DNA from: VSJD01 sp041653875
Lineage (GTDB): Bacteria > Verrucomicrobiota > Kiritimatiellia > JAAZAB01
Length of the DNA: 64,000 nucleotides
Assembly (NCBI GenBank): GCA_041653875.1
Contig: JBAZEM010000013.1
Span: 10,305 to 74,304 of the forward strand
Reading direction: 5' to 3'
Shown here in pieces: positions 52,561 through 61,001 of this stretch. Every line of letters starts with the position of its first letter. Position 1 is the stretch's first letter. Under the pieces are notes generated by a model. It was not told the DNA's origin. It ran no database searches and saw only the letters and a list, made by a program, of their open reading frames with translations. The translations under genes were made by a program, and so were the position numbers.

Positions 52561-53082
52561 ATGAAACGACAAATCAACTCTCTTGTTGAAAATCGCTCAA
52601 TCGCTCAATCGCTCAATCGCTCAATTTCTTCCTTTACTCTTGTCGAGCTGCTCCTGGTCATCGTGATAATGGGGATTGCCGCGGCGATTGCCATGCCGTC
52701 CTTTGTGCGCTCCATCCAGGGGCAGCGCTTGGGCTCGGCCGCGCGGACATTGACTTCCGCCGCGCGCTATGCCCGCAGTATGGCCGTGCTGAAGCAGAGC
52801 GACTTGGGGCTGGTCTTCAACCTGGCCAACGGCCAGGTTGATTTGCTCTCCACCAACGCCGGCATGCCGAGTTTTTCCCGCGCCGTGGATGGCGTCCGTC
52901 TGCAGGAGGTGGCGATCGAGGGCGCCGCCCCTGTAACCGAAGGCGTCTGCAGTGTGCCGTTTCTCCGCAACGGGGTCTGCGTTCCGTTCGCGGTCACCAT
53001 TGCGGATAACAAAGGCAATTATGTGGTGCTGAAAGTGGATGCCCTCGGCAGTGTGAAATCGAAAGTGTTCGGAACGCAGTAG
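52561..53082 (+). CDS. Minor pseudopilin GspH-like
   Basis: A 173-residue prepilin. Leader of 24 residues, then FTLVELLLVIVIMGIAAAIAMPSF with Glu5. The residue before the cleavage site is Ser (SS|F), where Gly is normal. The leader is largely written by the octamer array (AATCGCTC)x4. ATG 52561 is preferred over 52513, which starts in the gap after gspG. A short dyad TCACTGATTCAGTGA lies at 52502-52516. The globular part has the pattern of GspH/FimT proteins. Confidence 0.8.
   Translation: MKRQINSLVENRSIAQSLNRSISSFTLVELLLVIVIMGIAAAIAMPSFVRSIQGQRLGSAARTLTSAARYARSMAVLKQSDLGLVFNLANGQVDLLSTNAGMPSFSRAVDGVRLQEVAIEGAAPVTEGVCSVPFLRNGVCVPFAVTIADNKGNYVVLKVDALGSVKSKVFGTQ
52591..52622. repeat. Octamer array (AATCGCTC)x4 in the gspH leader
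   Basis: Four perfect octamers, translated as NRSIAQSLNRS. It is a one-base variant of the array at 23694-23725, also four units. Confidence 0.9.
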
Positions 53083-53129
53083 AACCTGACGCCGGACGAC
53101 AGACGCCGGAGGACGAACTCTGAAACAGA

Positions 53130-53543
53130 ATGAAATCCGCAATCGAAAATCCGCAACCCGCAATTCAGCCAAGGGCCTCCCTTGGCTTCACGCTGGTCGA
53201 AGCCTTGCTGGCGCTGGCCATCTTGAGCATCGGGATTTTTGTGATTGTCGAGGCCACGGCCCGCTGCCTGTCCGTGATCCGCGTTTCGCGTAATTACCAG
53301 ACCGCCCGCGCCGTGCTCGATCAGGGCGAGGGCGAATTCCCGCTCCAGTCCTCCAATGCGGTCGCGGATAACGCCGTCCAGGGCGAGGAATTGGTCCCGG
53401 GCTACACTTTTTCGCGTGAATTGGAGGCGGTGGCCGGCGAAAAAAAACTGTATATGGTTTCGACCCGCGTAACCTGGTCGGAATCCGGCCAGGCTTCCGC
53501 GGAAGAGGTTGTCAGCTATCTTTATTTTCCGAATGAGGAATGA
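53130..53543 (+). CDS. Minor pseudopilin GspI-like
   Basis: A 137-residue prepilin. The 19-residue leader MKSAIENPQPAIQPRASLG is followed by FTLVEALLALAILSIGIFVIVEATAR, with Gly at -1 and Glu5. The leader codons are 'atccgcaatc/aatccgcaac' repeats like those between gspE and gspF. The downstream globular part and its place between H and J support GspI, which forms the pseudopilus tip with J and K. Confidence 0.8.
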   Translation: MKSAIENPQPAIQPRASLGFTLVEALLALAILSIGIFVIVEATARCLSVIRVSRNYQTARAVLDQGEGEFPLQSSNAVADNAVQGEELVPGYTFSRELEAVAGEKKLYMVSTRVTWSESGQASAEEVVSYLYFPNEE

Positions 53544-53544
53544 G

Positions 53545-54435
53545 ATGCAAGCAATCAGCGATCAGCGCTCAGCGCTCAGAGGTCGGCAGTCATATCCAGG
53601 CTGTTGTCTGTCGTCTGTCGTCCATCGTCAGCCTTGCGTCTTCTCCGGGCTGTCATCCGTCGTCTGGCATCCGTCGTCTGGCTTTCGTCGCCAGGCGGCC
53701 GCCTTCACCCTCATCGAAATGCTCCTGGCCGTGGCGCTTATGGCCCTGGCCATGGCCATGACCTTTACGACGTTCTATAGTGTGTCCAAGGCGTGGCAAA
53801 GAGGCACGGCCATGGCGGACGACCTGGATCACGGCGAATATGTGATGCAACAGATCGCCTGCGGTCTGCGCTCTTCTTTTTTCCCGCCCTCCGCCGGGCA
53901 GGCTTCCGCCGCCGTCACTAATGCCAATACCAATGCTGCGGCGGCCACGCCGGCCTCGAGTGGCGGGTATGGGTTCGTGCTGGAAGATAACGGCAACGGG
54001 GCGGACGCCCATGACACCATCAGCTGGGTCAAAACCGGCACTGCGCTTCTGAAGTTGAACGACCCCCTTTACAAGGGCCTGCACCGGGTGCGGCTCTCCA
54101 TTGAAGACGATGGCGAGGCGGGCCCGGCGGTGGCCGTGCGGGCCTGGCGCCCCTACGCCAATTCGATCGCTTTCGATCCCATGGAAATCACGCCTCATTT
54201 CATATCGGGCAAAGTTGTCGGCTTGGATTGCCGGGTGGCCAAGGCAGTGAAGGACGATAAATGGGATTGGCTGGAAGTCTGGGAAAATGAAGCCACAAAC
54301 TGCCTGCCTCTGGCGGTGGAAATAACTTTGTACCTGGATCCCCTGGGGCGCAACGAGCCGCCCGTTGAAATCCGGCGCACTATCGAAATCCCCGTCGCTC
54401 CCTTGTCGTGGACCGGCAAGAATAGGACGCTATGA
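53545..54435 (+). CDS. Minor pseudopilin GspJ-like
   Basis: A prepilin of 296 residues. The N-terminus before AAA|FTLIEMLLAVALMALAMAMTF is about 53 residues long, very long for a prepilin leader, and the residue at -1 is Ala. The leader is built from two repeat types, gatcagcgctcag (53552-53588) and gtcgtctg/gtcatcc (53602-53692). ATG 53545 follows gagga; the stop of gspI is 2 bp upstream. The C-terminal region has the beta-rich pattern of GspJ. It overlaps gspK by ATGA. Confidence 0.8.
   Translation: MQAISDQRSALRGRQSYPGCCLSSVVHRQPCVFSGLSSVVWHPSSGFRRQAAAFTLIEMLLAVALMALAMAMTFTTFYSVSKAWQRGTAMADDLDHGEYVMQQIACGLRSSFFPPSAGQASAAVTNANTNAAAATPASSGGYGFVLEDNGNGADAHDTISWVKTGTALLKLNDPLYKGLHRVRLSIEDDGEAGPAVAVRAWRPYANSIAFDPMEITPHFISGKVVGLDCRVAKAVKDDKWDWLEVWENEATNCLPLAVEITLYLDPLGRNEPPVEIRRTIEIPVAPLSWTGKNRTL
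53552..53692. repeat. Two repeat arrays translated as the gspJ leader
   Basis: 'atcagcgctcag' units at 53552-53588 and 'tcgtctgtcgtcc' units at 53602-53692. The same two kinds, in the same order, occur in the gspK leader. Confidence 0.8.
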
Positions 54436-55640
54436 AGATCGAAACCAGAGATCAGAGGTCAGAGGTCAGAGATCAGAGGTCAGATCGGAGCCTGGCATAT
54501 GTTCTCTGTTGTCCGTTGTCCGTCGTCCGTCGTCTGCCTTCCGTCTTCCGTCCGTCCTCCGATGTCCGTCGTCCGTCGTCCGTCCTCCGTTCTCCGGCCT
54601 CCGGCTCGGCGCTCATTGTCGTGTTATGGGTCATCGGGCTCCTTGCGATGTTCGTGATGGCCTTCGCTTTCGATATGCACGTCGAGGCGCGGATCACGTC
54701 CAGTTGGCGCAAAAAGCTCAAGGCCGAATACCTGGCCAAAGCGGGGGTCGAACTGGCCCGCATGGTGCTCTCTGAAACCGCCGATCCCGACATCAATAAC
54801 CCGGATATTTCCGTCTATCTCGCCAAGGGGGCGGACGAGAAAATGCGCGGGGCGGCCATTTCCATAGTGCGGGGCGGTGTTGCCGAGGTGACGCGCGAGC
54901 TGGGAGCGGGCACGTTGGACGTCACCATCCGTCCTGAAAACGCGCGCATCAGCCTGAAGGACATTATTGATGTCAACAATCCGGAGAAGACCTCTGCCCT
55001 GTGGGAACCGCTCTTTGAATCTGCCGGGATTCCCTTCGAAAAGCGCGATGCGTTGATCGACTGTCTGCTCGATTGGGTGGATCAGGACGAGATGACCTAT
55101 CTGAACGGCGCCGAATCCGAATATTACGAAAGCCTGGATCCGCCCTACGAATCCAAGAACGGGCCGATTGACACCGTGGACGAACTGGCGCTCATCAAGG
55201 GCTTCGATGAAAAACTGCCGGAATCGGAAGTCACCATTTACCAGGCGTTGTCCGGGTTTCTGACGACCTATGCGACCGACCAGAAAATCAACATTAATGC
55301 CGTGGACCGCGGCACGGTCATGGGGTTTCTCGGAATCGACGCCCCGTTGGCCGATGAGATCATTGCCCAGCGCCAGGGCCCGGATCTCAAGGACGGCACT
55401 GACGACGATATGCCGTTCAAGAACCTCGCCGACCTTCTTGGGCGGGTGCCGGGACTGCCGCCGGATGTGGCGGAGCGCATTTCCTTCGCCGCCATGGGGC
55501 GATATTCAATCCTGGCGCGCGGCAAGGTGGGGGATGTCGAACATGCCGTCGCCTGCGTGGTGCAGTATGACAATAAAACACTGGCCATCCTGCGCTGGAT
55601 CGAAGGCGATGCGCTCCAGGAGAACCTGATAAGCCATTGA
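54432..55640 (+). CDS. Minor pseudopilin GspK-like
   Basis: A 402-residue prepilin. The leader is about 58 residues long and ends ASG, then SALIVVLWVIGLLAMFVMAFAF. The lack of Glu5 is normal for GspK. The large globular domain contains IDCLLDWVDQDEMTYLNGAE and NINAVDRGTVMGFLG, matching the GspK SAM-like domains. The leader is made of gatcagaggtcag (54446-54484) and gtccgtcgtccgtc (54508-54595) arrays. ATG 54432 overlaps the gspJ stop. GspK caps the pseudopilus tip. Confidence 0.85.
   Translation: MKIETRDQRSEVRDQRSDRSLAYVLCCPLSVVRRLPSVFRPSSDVRRPSSVLRSPASGSALIVVLWVIGLLAMFVMAFAFDMHVEARITSSWRKKLKAEYLAKAGVELARMVLSETADPDINNPDISVYLAKGADEKMRGAAISIVRGGVAEVTRELGAGTLDVTIRPENARISLKDIIDVNNPEKTSALWEPLFESAGIPFEKRDALIDCLLDWVDQDEMTYLNGAESEYYESLDPPYESKNGPIDTVDELALIKGFDEKLPESEVTIYQALSGFLTTYATDQKININAVDRGTVMGFLGIDAPLADEIIAQRQGPDLKDGTDDDMPFKNLADLLGRVPGLPPDVAERISFAAMGRYSILARGKVGDVEHAVACVVQYDNKTLAILRWIEGDALQENLISH
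54446..54595. repeat. Two repeat arrays translated as the gspK leader
   Basis: 'agatcagaggtcag' array 54446-54484, then 'gtccgtcgtccgtc' array 54508-54595. The frame remains open through both, giving an Arg/Ser/Val-rich leader. Confidence 0.85.
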
Positions 55641-55664
55641 GCTCCGCGCTCAAACGCGCGGAGC
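55641..55664. terminator. GC hairpin after gspK
   Basis: GCTCCGCG (55641-55648) pairs with CGCGGAGC (55657-55664), starting at the base after the gspK stop. No U-run follows, so it is perhaps a processing or pausing site inside the operon. Confidence 0.5.
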
Positions 55665-55667
55665 GGA

Positions 55668-55812
55668 AATGGTCAATGGTCAATGGTTAATGGTTGATGA
55701 TTAACCTGGAATCGTTTATGGTTCATGACAACTGCTTTGAGTGTAACGAACATTGCGGGGTTTCTTCATTAACCATTTATCATGGACCATTAACCATCAA
55801 CCATTGACCATT
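55668..55812. repeat. 'aatggtcaatggttaatgg' repeats, inverted across the gspK/gspL gap
   Basis: The left array (55668-55703) and right array (55769-55812) are imperfect inverted copies. The same unit type makes the pseudoprotease start at 47093. No gene lies between. Confidence 0.75.
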
Positions 55813-55825
55813 CTTCTTAATCCAG

Positions 55826-57235
55826 ATGTCCCGAAATTCCATAACCGGCTTGCGCGTGCGCGATAGTTCCCTGGAGTGGACCACGTTGGGTTCGGGCAAG
55901 AAGGGCGTCGAGATTCTTGCCGTCCGGCAGGTCCAGCTGGAAGGCGATGCGGCGACACTCGCCGCGCCGGGGCAACGCGCCGAGGCGATCCGCCGGCAAT
56001 GTCCCGATCTGATTGGTCCGGTGACCGTCGGCCTGGCGCCCGGCCAGATGTTGATGCGGGTCGTTGAGCTTCCCACCACCGACCCCGCCGAGATGGCCGA
56101 TATGGTCAAGTTGCAAGTGGACCAGTTTTCGCCCTTTCCCGAGGACCGCATGGCGGTGTCCTGCGAAGTCCTGCGCGCGACGGACACGACCTGCCGCGTG
56201 CTGATTGCGGCGGTGCCCAAGGAGCAGGTCGAATCGCTGGGCGAATTGTTCCGCCCGCTCGGCGTGATCGTCCGGCGGATCGACGCCGAGATCATGGGCT
56301 GGTGGCGCCTGCTGGTCGATGCCGGCGCCATCCCGGACAAGGGCCGCCATCTTCTGCTCCTGCTGGAACCATCCGGCGGTGTGTGGATCGTCGCGCAGGA
56401 TGGCCTGCCGCAGGCGATCAAGTCCGTCAGTCCCATGGAGGGCTTGACGCCGCAGGAATATGCCGAGGAACTGGCCGGCGAAATGGGCGCCCTGATCGTA
56501 TCGCTGGACCTGGAACACGGCGTGGCGCCGGTGGGCGGCTTGGATTGCTGGAGCCGCGACCTGGATGTGACCGTGATCGTCGCGCGCTTGCAGCAGGAGT
56601 TGGGGGCCGTGGTGCGCCAGCAGTCGCTGGAGGCTCTGCCGCCCCTGAGCGAGGGGTTGGCGCGGCGTATGCTTGTCCCGCCGTTTATGGCGCATGCCCA
56701 GGGCCGGCAGGCTGTATTGGACCTGGTGCCGGACGCCTGGCGCGCGGCGGCTACTTCCCGGCATTTCCAGAAGCGCCTGATCGTGGCTGTGGGCGCGGCC
56801 ATCGGTGTTTGGTTGGTGGGAGTCGTGGGTTTTTTCATCGGGTTTCAATGGAATCGGCTGCATTTAAACCGGCTTGAGGCGCGCTTGGTGAAACTGCATA
56901 AACCCTCCGAAGAGGTGCGCCGGCTGCAACGCCAGGTTAATGCGTTCGAGACCTATCTCGACCGCCAGCGTTCGGCGCTGGAGTGCCTGCGCGAAATCAG
57001 CGCCGTGTTGCCTCAGGACGTGGATCTCACCTCTTTTCAGTTCAAGAAAGGCAAGACCATTTCGCTCCGCGGCGAGGCGCGGGCCGTGGAGCCGATTTAC
57101 GATTTCAAGAAATCGTTGGATAAATCGCCGCTGTTCAAAAGCATCGAGATGGGCAGTACCCAGCCCAGTAAACGCAAGGACCTGACCGTGCAGACCTTTC
57201 AGCTGAATCTTCAACTGAAGGAGGATAAGCCATGA
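55826..57235 (+). CDS. GspL-like protein with PilM-like and PilN-like parts
   Basis: A 469-residue protein. Residues 1-310 form a PilM/GspL actin-like cytoplasmic domain (ELPTTDPAEMADMVKLQVDQFSPFPEDR is the diagnostic block). One membrane helix (about 315-335) and a PilN-like periplasmic part (LRREISAVLPQDVDL-type block near 390) follow. GspL links the GspE ATPase to the pseudopilus platform. In this one-chain arrangement it corresponds to PilM plus PilN of type IV pili. It overlaps the next gene by ATGA. Confidence 0.75.
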   Translation: MSRNSITGLRVRDSSLEWTTLGSGKKGVEILAVRQVQLEGDAATLAAPGQRAEAIRRQCPDLIGPVTVGLAPGQMLMRVVELPTTDPAEMADMVKLQVDQFSPFPEDRMAVSCEVLRATDTTCRVLIAAVPKEQVESLGELFRPLGVIVRRIDAEIMGWWRLLVDAGAIPDKGRHLLLLLEPSGGVWIVAQDGLPQAIKSVSPMEGLTPQEYAEELAGEMGALIVSLDLEHGVAPVGGLDCWSRDLDVTVIVARLQQELGAVVRQQSLEALPPLSEGLARRMLVPPFMAHAQGRQAVLDLVPDAWRAAATSRHFQKRLIVAVGAAIGVWLVGVVGFFIGFQWNRLHLNRLEARLVKLHKPSEEVRRLQRQVNAFETYLDRQRSALECLREISAVLPQDVDLTSFQFKKGKTISLRGEARAVEPIYDFKKSLDKSPLFKSIEMGSTQPSKRKDLTVQTFQLNLQLKEDKP

Positions 57236-57834
57236 AACTGTCTTCCCGGGAAGCGGGGCTCGCTATTGCCGCCGCCGCGCTCGTGCTGTTCGGCCTGACT
57301 TTCCTGGTGGTTGCGCCGAAAATCAAGGTTTGGCGGGAGCGGATCGAGACCCAGAATGCTCAAGTCCGGCGGATCGAGGTCTTGCAAAGGCTGGTCGAAG
57401 ACCGGCCGCGCTGGGACAAGCGCCTGGCGGACTTGCGCGCGCGCTTGTCGTCGTATCCGGCCGCTGTGGACGTCACGGCCGACTATCTTAAGATTCTGGA
57501 ACGGGTGGCCAACGATAATAGTATCACCCTGGTCCAGCGCCGGCCGCAAAAGGAGAAGCGGCAGGGTGACTGTTATGAAATGCCCATCGATTGCACCTGG
57601 GAGGGCGACCTGAACGGCCTGGTGCATTTTTTGTATGCGCTGGAACAGGAAAATGTGACCATGGACATGGAAGACCTGAGTGTCTCGCTGGTGGCCGGCG
57701 GCAAGGGAAAGCTCAAGGGAAACTTTACCCTGATGTGCATATACGCGCGCGAAAGATCCGGTCCGCCGGCGCCGGCAACCAACGTTCCGCCGTCAAAACC
57801 GGGATCGCCGCTTGCTATTTCACCGGAGATGTGA
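57232..57834 (+). CDS. GspM / PilO-like protein
   Basis: A 200-residue protein with an N-terminal membrane helix (AGLAIAAAALVLFGLTFLVVAPK), a coiled coil (about 30-75) and a ferredoxin-like C-terminal domain (FLYALEQENVTMDMEDLSVSLV), the layout of PilO/GspM. It should pair with the GspL-like partner, to which it is translationally coupled. The tail from about 180 is Pro-rich. The following 138 bp before gspD contain no gene. Confidence 0.75.
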   Translation: MKLSSREAGLAIAAAALVLFGLTFLVVAPKIKVWRERIETQNAQVRRIEVLQRLVEDRPRWDKRLADLRARLSSYPAAVDVTADYLKILERVANDNSITLVQRRPQKEKRQGDCYEMPIDCTWEGDLNGLVHFLYALEQENVTMDMEDLSVSLVAGGKGKLKGNFTLMCIYARERSGPPAPATNVPPSKPGSPLAISPEM

Positions 57835-57972
57835 CATGCTGATACTGTGTTCAGTGTTCGGGTAAGAAGCTGTCAATCGAAACGCATTCGCCAGAGATGG
57901 GTCGCCATCGGCGCAGGAATGGGATTACGATTCTTGCTCTAATTACAAACTTGCGAACAAAGAGCAATCGCC

Positions 57973-60795
57973 ATGCATCATAAATACATATGGATGCTGA
58001 TCGCCGGTTCGATCTGCGCGCTATGGCAGAGCGCCGTCTGTGGTCAGGCGGTTGCCCCCGATCGCGGGGAGTCGCCGGCGCCGGTTGTCGTCGAATCCCC
58101 GGCGCCCGGGGGCGCCAAGGCGGTTGCCGTGCCTGGCCGGAACCGATTCAAAGGGTTGATGCCTGCAAGCACCAGCGCGGTTGCCTCAACGGAGCGCAGT
58201 CCGTTCGCGGGGTCTGTTCCTGTGACCACCGGCACGTTTGTGGCGGCCGGCCAGAACCCGTTCAAGGAGTTCGCCGCGGCAAGCACGGGCGCGGTCACCG
58301 CGCCGGGCCGGAACCCATTCAAGGGATTCGTTCCCGTCACCACGGGTTCGATCCCGTTGGCGGTGGCGGGGGATGACGAATTGGAAAATTCGACCCTGGA
58401 GGACAATTTTGAATCCTCCGATACGAACCAGCCGGCGCTGGTCCCGAGCGTGCCCGAGTCACCCTCGATGGACACGCTGGTGGGTCTTAAATACGAAAAT
58501 ATGGATGTCGAGGAAGTCCTCAACCAGTACAGCGTCTGGACCGGACTGGCCCTCATGCGCGCGCCCGATGTGCCTGCCGTCAAAATCACGTTGAAGTGTC
58601 CCAAGCGTCTGCCCAAGCGCGAAGCCCTGCTGGCCATTGAAGGGGTGCTGGCCATGAACGGCATTGCCCTGGTGCCGATGGGCGACAAATTCCTGAAGGT
58701 CGTACAAATCGGCGTTGCGCGCCAGCAGGGCATGGCAACCGGCACCGGTCCCATGGACAAGGATATCGTGGATACCGACCGCCTTGTGAGCCGGATCGTC
58801 GAGCTCAAGCATCTTGAGATTACGGAAGCCCAAGCCACGATTCAAAACCTGCTCCATGCCTATGGCAAGGTCATTCCGCTGGAACGGGTCAATTGTCTGT
58901 TGATCACGGAAACGGCGCTGAACCTTAAGCGCATCCTGGAAATCCTGGCCATTATTGACCAGCCGCTGGAATCCCGCGAGGAATTGTGTATCTTCCCCAT
59001 TGCCTATGCCAAGGCCTCGGAAATCCAAGCCAAAATCGAGTCCATTATTGCCGATGTCCAGGCCAAGGAATCCAAGAGTAAAGTCGTCCGGCAACAGCTC
59101 GCCACGCGCATGCCGGCACAACCTTTTCAACCGCTCCGCTCCGGTCAGCCGACCATGGCCCCGACAACGGTTGTGGACGTGAGCCAACCGTCCCTGAACC
59201 GGGGCTTGATCCAGAGCAAGGTCAAAATGGTGGCGGATGACCGGATCAATTCGTTGATTGTCATTACCCGGCCCGAACAGCTTTCGTTTTTCACCAACAT
59301 CATCTCCGCCTTGGACCGCAAAATCGAGCCGGAAGTCAGTATCAAGGTGTTTTCATTGGAATACGCCGATTCCAAGGACGTGGTTGCGGTGCTGAATAAC
59401 CTCCTCGGCGGCGCGGCATCCAAAACTGCGGCCGCACCGACGACTCCCGCGCCCGCGCCTGCACCGGCGCCCACGTCAACTTTCGGGTTCCCGGCGGCCT
59501 CGACCACGACGGAATCCAAGAAGAGCGCTGCCACCACGGGGCCGGCCGGCGAAATTCAGCTCACGGGCAAACTGTCCTCCGACGTTAAAATCATCGCCGA
59601 CCCCCGCATCAACTCGCTCCTGGTCATGGCCAGCCGCTCGGATATGGTCATTATCGAGGACGTCCTGCGGCAGGTCGATATCATGTTGTCGCAGGTCTTG
59701 ATCGAGGTGGTGATTGTCGAGATCGGGTTGAGCGACCAGATCAAGGTGGGGATTGACTGGTTGCAGCGCTCCATGATCGCCTACAATGCCAAGCAAGGCG
59801 GCGGCAATCGGGCGTTCCTCGGTTTTGGCGGCGCCAGCCGTTCCGGGGCGAACGGGACGCTCACCGACGGCTCTTCGATGAATACAATTTCGGCCGTTCC
59901 CGCCGCCGCGGGCTCGGGCTTGAGTTACTATTTTACTCTTTTCGATTACAATATCGACGCCGTTGTCAATATGCTCGAGACATCCTCGGAAGCCAAGATT
60001 CTTTCCACGCCGGTCGTTTTGACTACCGACAACAAGGAAGCCAAGATAAATGTGGGTGAGAGCCGTCCCGTTGTGACCGGCTCCAGCCTTTACAGCGGTC
60101 AACAGTCGTCCACTTACCAATACATCGATATTGGCATTCAACTGGAAGTGACCCCGCGTATCAATAAGAAGGGCTTCGTCAACATGGATATCAATCAGAA
60201 GATCAATGACACAAGCGGTGACGTGACTATTGACGGCAACAAGGTGCCGATTATCACAAAGCGTGAATTTAACGCATCTGTCGCCGTCAACGACGGGCGC
60301 ACGATCGTCATCGGCGGGATTGTTTCCTCCGACAACAAAAAGAGCCGGAGCAAGATTCCCTTCCTGGGCGATATTCCGTTCCTGGGCGTGCTGTTCCGGT
60401 CGGACGATAATGCAGCGACTCGGCGCGAACTGATCGTGCTCATGACGCCCTACGTGTTGAATACGCCGGAAAAAGCCTATGCCGAAAGCGCGCGCCGCCA
60501 CGGCTATATTTCGGAAGCTTCCAACCTGTGGGCCCGGGGCTGGTCGGATAGTTCCCTGGCGGCGCCGAGCGCCAAGGAACGCAAGGAGATTCAGAAGCAA
60601 AAGGACGCGCACGCGCGCGACCAGAAACCGGCGTCCGCGTCCTCCTATAAATCCCGCGAAGTTGACGTCATGCCGGAATCGCCCGCGGGTGGAGCCAAGC
60701 CGGCCCCGCTGAAAGCCAGCGAGCAAACTTCCCCGACTTTCACGCCGGCGAGTTCGTCGCCAACCACATTCATCAAAGACGCGCCGGCCGAATAA
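57973..60795 (+). CDS. gspD: Type II secretion secretin GspD with N-terminal NPFK repeats
   Basis: Outer-membrane channel, 940 residues, with a signal peptide (YIWMLIAGSICALWQSAVCGQ). Four exact-length 19-residue repeats (55-130; core NPFKGFVPVTTGS) precede the N0/N1-type domains (about 160-255). Further ring-building N domains (about 275-560) are interrupted by a Pro-Ala linker near 495. The secretin domain (about 590-830) contains VVTGSSLYSGQQSSTYQYIDIGIQLEVTPRI and RSKIPFLGDIPFLGVLFRSD. The C-terminal 110 residues are charged and low-complexity. The repeats are not part of known GspD architecture. Confidence 0.9.
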   Translation: MHHKYIWMLIAGSICALWQSAVCGQAVAPDRGESPAPVVVESPAPGGAKAVAVPGRNRFKGLMPASTSAVASTERSPFAGSVPVTTGTFVAAGQNPFKEFAAASTGAVTAPGRNPFKGFVPVTTGSIPLAVAGDDELENSTLEDNFESSDTNQPALVPSVPESPSMDTLVGLKYENMDVEEVLNQYSVWTGLALMRAPDVPAVKITLKCPKRLPKREALLAIEGVLAMNGIALVPMGDKFLKVVQIGVARQQGMATGTGPMDKDIVDTDRLVSRIVELKHLEITEAQATIQNLLHAYGKVIPLERVNCLLITETALNLKRILEILAIIDQPLESREELCIFPIAYAKASEIQAKIESIIADVQAKESKSKVVRQQLATRMPAQPFQPLRSGQPTMAPTTVVDVSQPSLNRGLIQSKVKMVADDRINSLIVITRPEQLSFFTNIISALDRKIEPEVSIKVFSLEYADSKDVVAVLNNLLGGAASKTAAAPTTPAPAPAPAPTSTFGFPAASTTTESKKSAATTGPAGEIQLTGKLSSDVKIIADPRINSLLVMASRSDMVIIEDVLRQVDIMLSQVLIEVVIVEIGLSDQIKVGIDWLQRSMIAYNAKQGGGNRAFLGFGGASRSGANGTLTDGSSMNTISAVPAAAGSGLSYYFTLFDYNIDAVVNMLETSSEAKILSTPVVLTTDNKEAKINVGESRPVVTGSSLYSGQQSSTYQYIDIGIQLEVTPRINKKGFVNMDINQKINDTSGDVTIDGNKVPIITKREFNASVAVNDGRTIVIGGIVSSDNKKSRSKIPFLGDIPFLGVLFRSDDNAATRRELIVLMTPYVLNTPEKAYAESARRHGYISEASNLWARGWSDSSLAAPSAKERKEIQKQKDAHARDQKPASASSYKSREVDVMPESPAGGAKPAPLKASEQTSPTFTPASSSPTTFIKDAPAE
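58135..58362 (+). repeat. 57-bp tandem repeat x4 in gspD
   Basis: Encodes four 19-residue units starting GRNRFKG, ERSPFAG, GQNPFKE and GRNPFKG. Units 1 and 3, and 2 and 4, are most alike (PASTSAV/AASTGAV versus PVTTGTF/PVTTGSI), suggesting growth by doubling of a pair. Confidence 0.85.
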
Positions 60796-60821
60796 CGTTG
60801 ACTTAAGGAGTTTCTGTATTT

Positions 60822-60946
60822 GTAGCCGCGAGACGTTTAGGCTCGCGTCCGGTCCTTGATCCGTATTCCGGCGCCGTATTTCCGGAGCGTCGGACTAAAA
60901 CGTCCGGCGGCCTGCCGGCAGTGCTACAGCGTTGCAGGCGGGCTAC
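60822..60946. repeat. REP-like composite, type B, copy 3
   Basis: Opens GTAGCCGCGAGACG and closes GGCGGGCTAC, with internal cgtccgg/ccggacg stems. It lies after gspD and may end the secretion operon. Confidence 0.6.
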
Positions 60947-61001
60947 AGTATAAAAGCCGCCGCAACTTGATGTACGGGAATACCGGCTATCCTGTGCCGA
61001 A

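Noticed and set aside
52591..54595. CRISPR-like arrays
   Set aside because: Units are 8-14 bp in direct tandem without unique spacers and lie in coding leaders; no cas genes are present.
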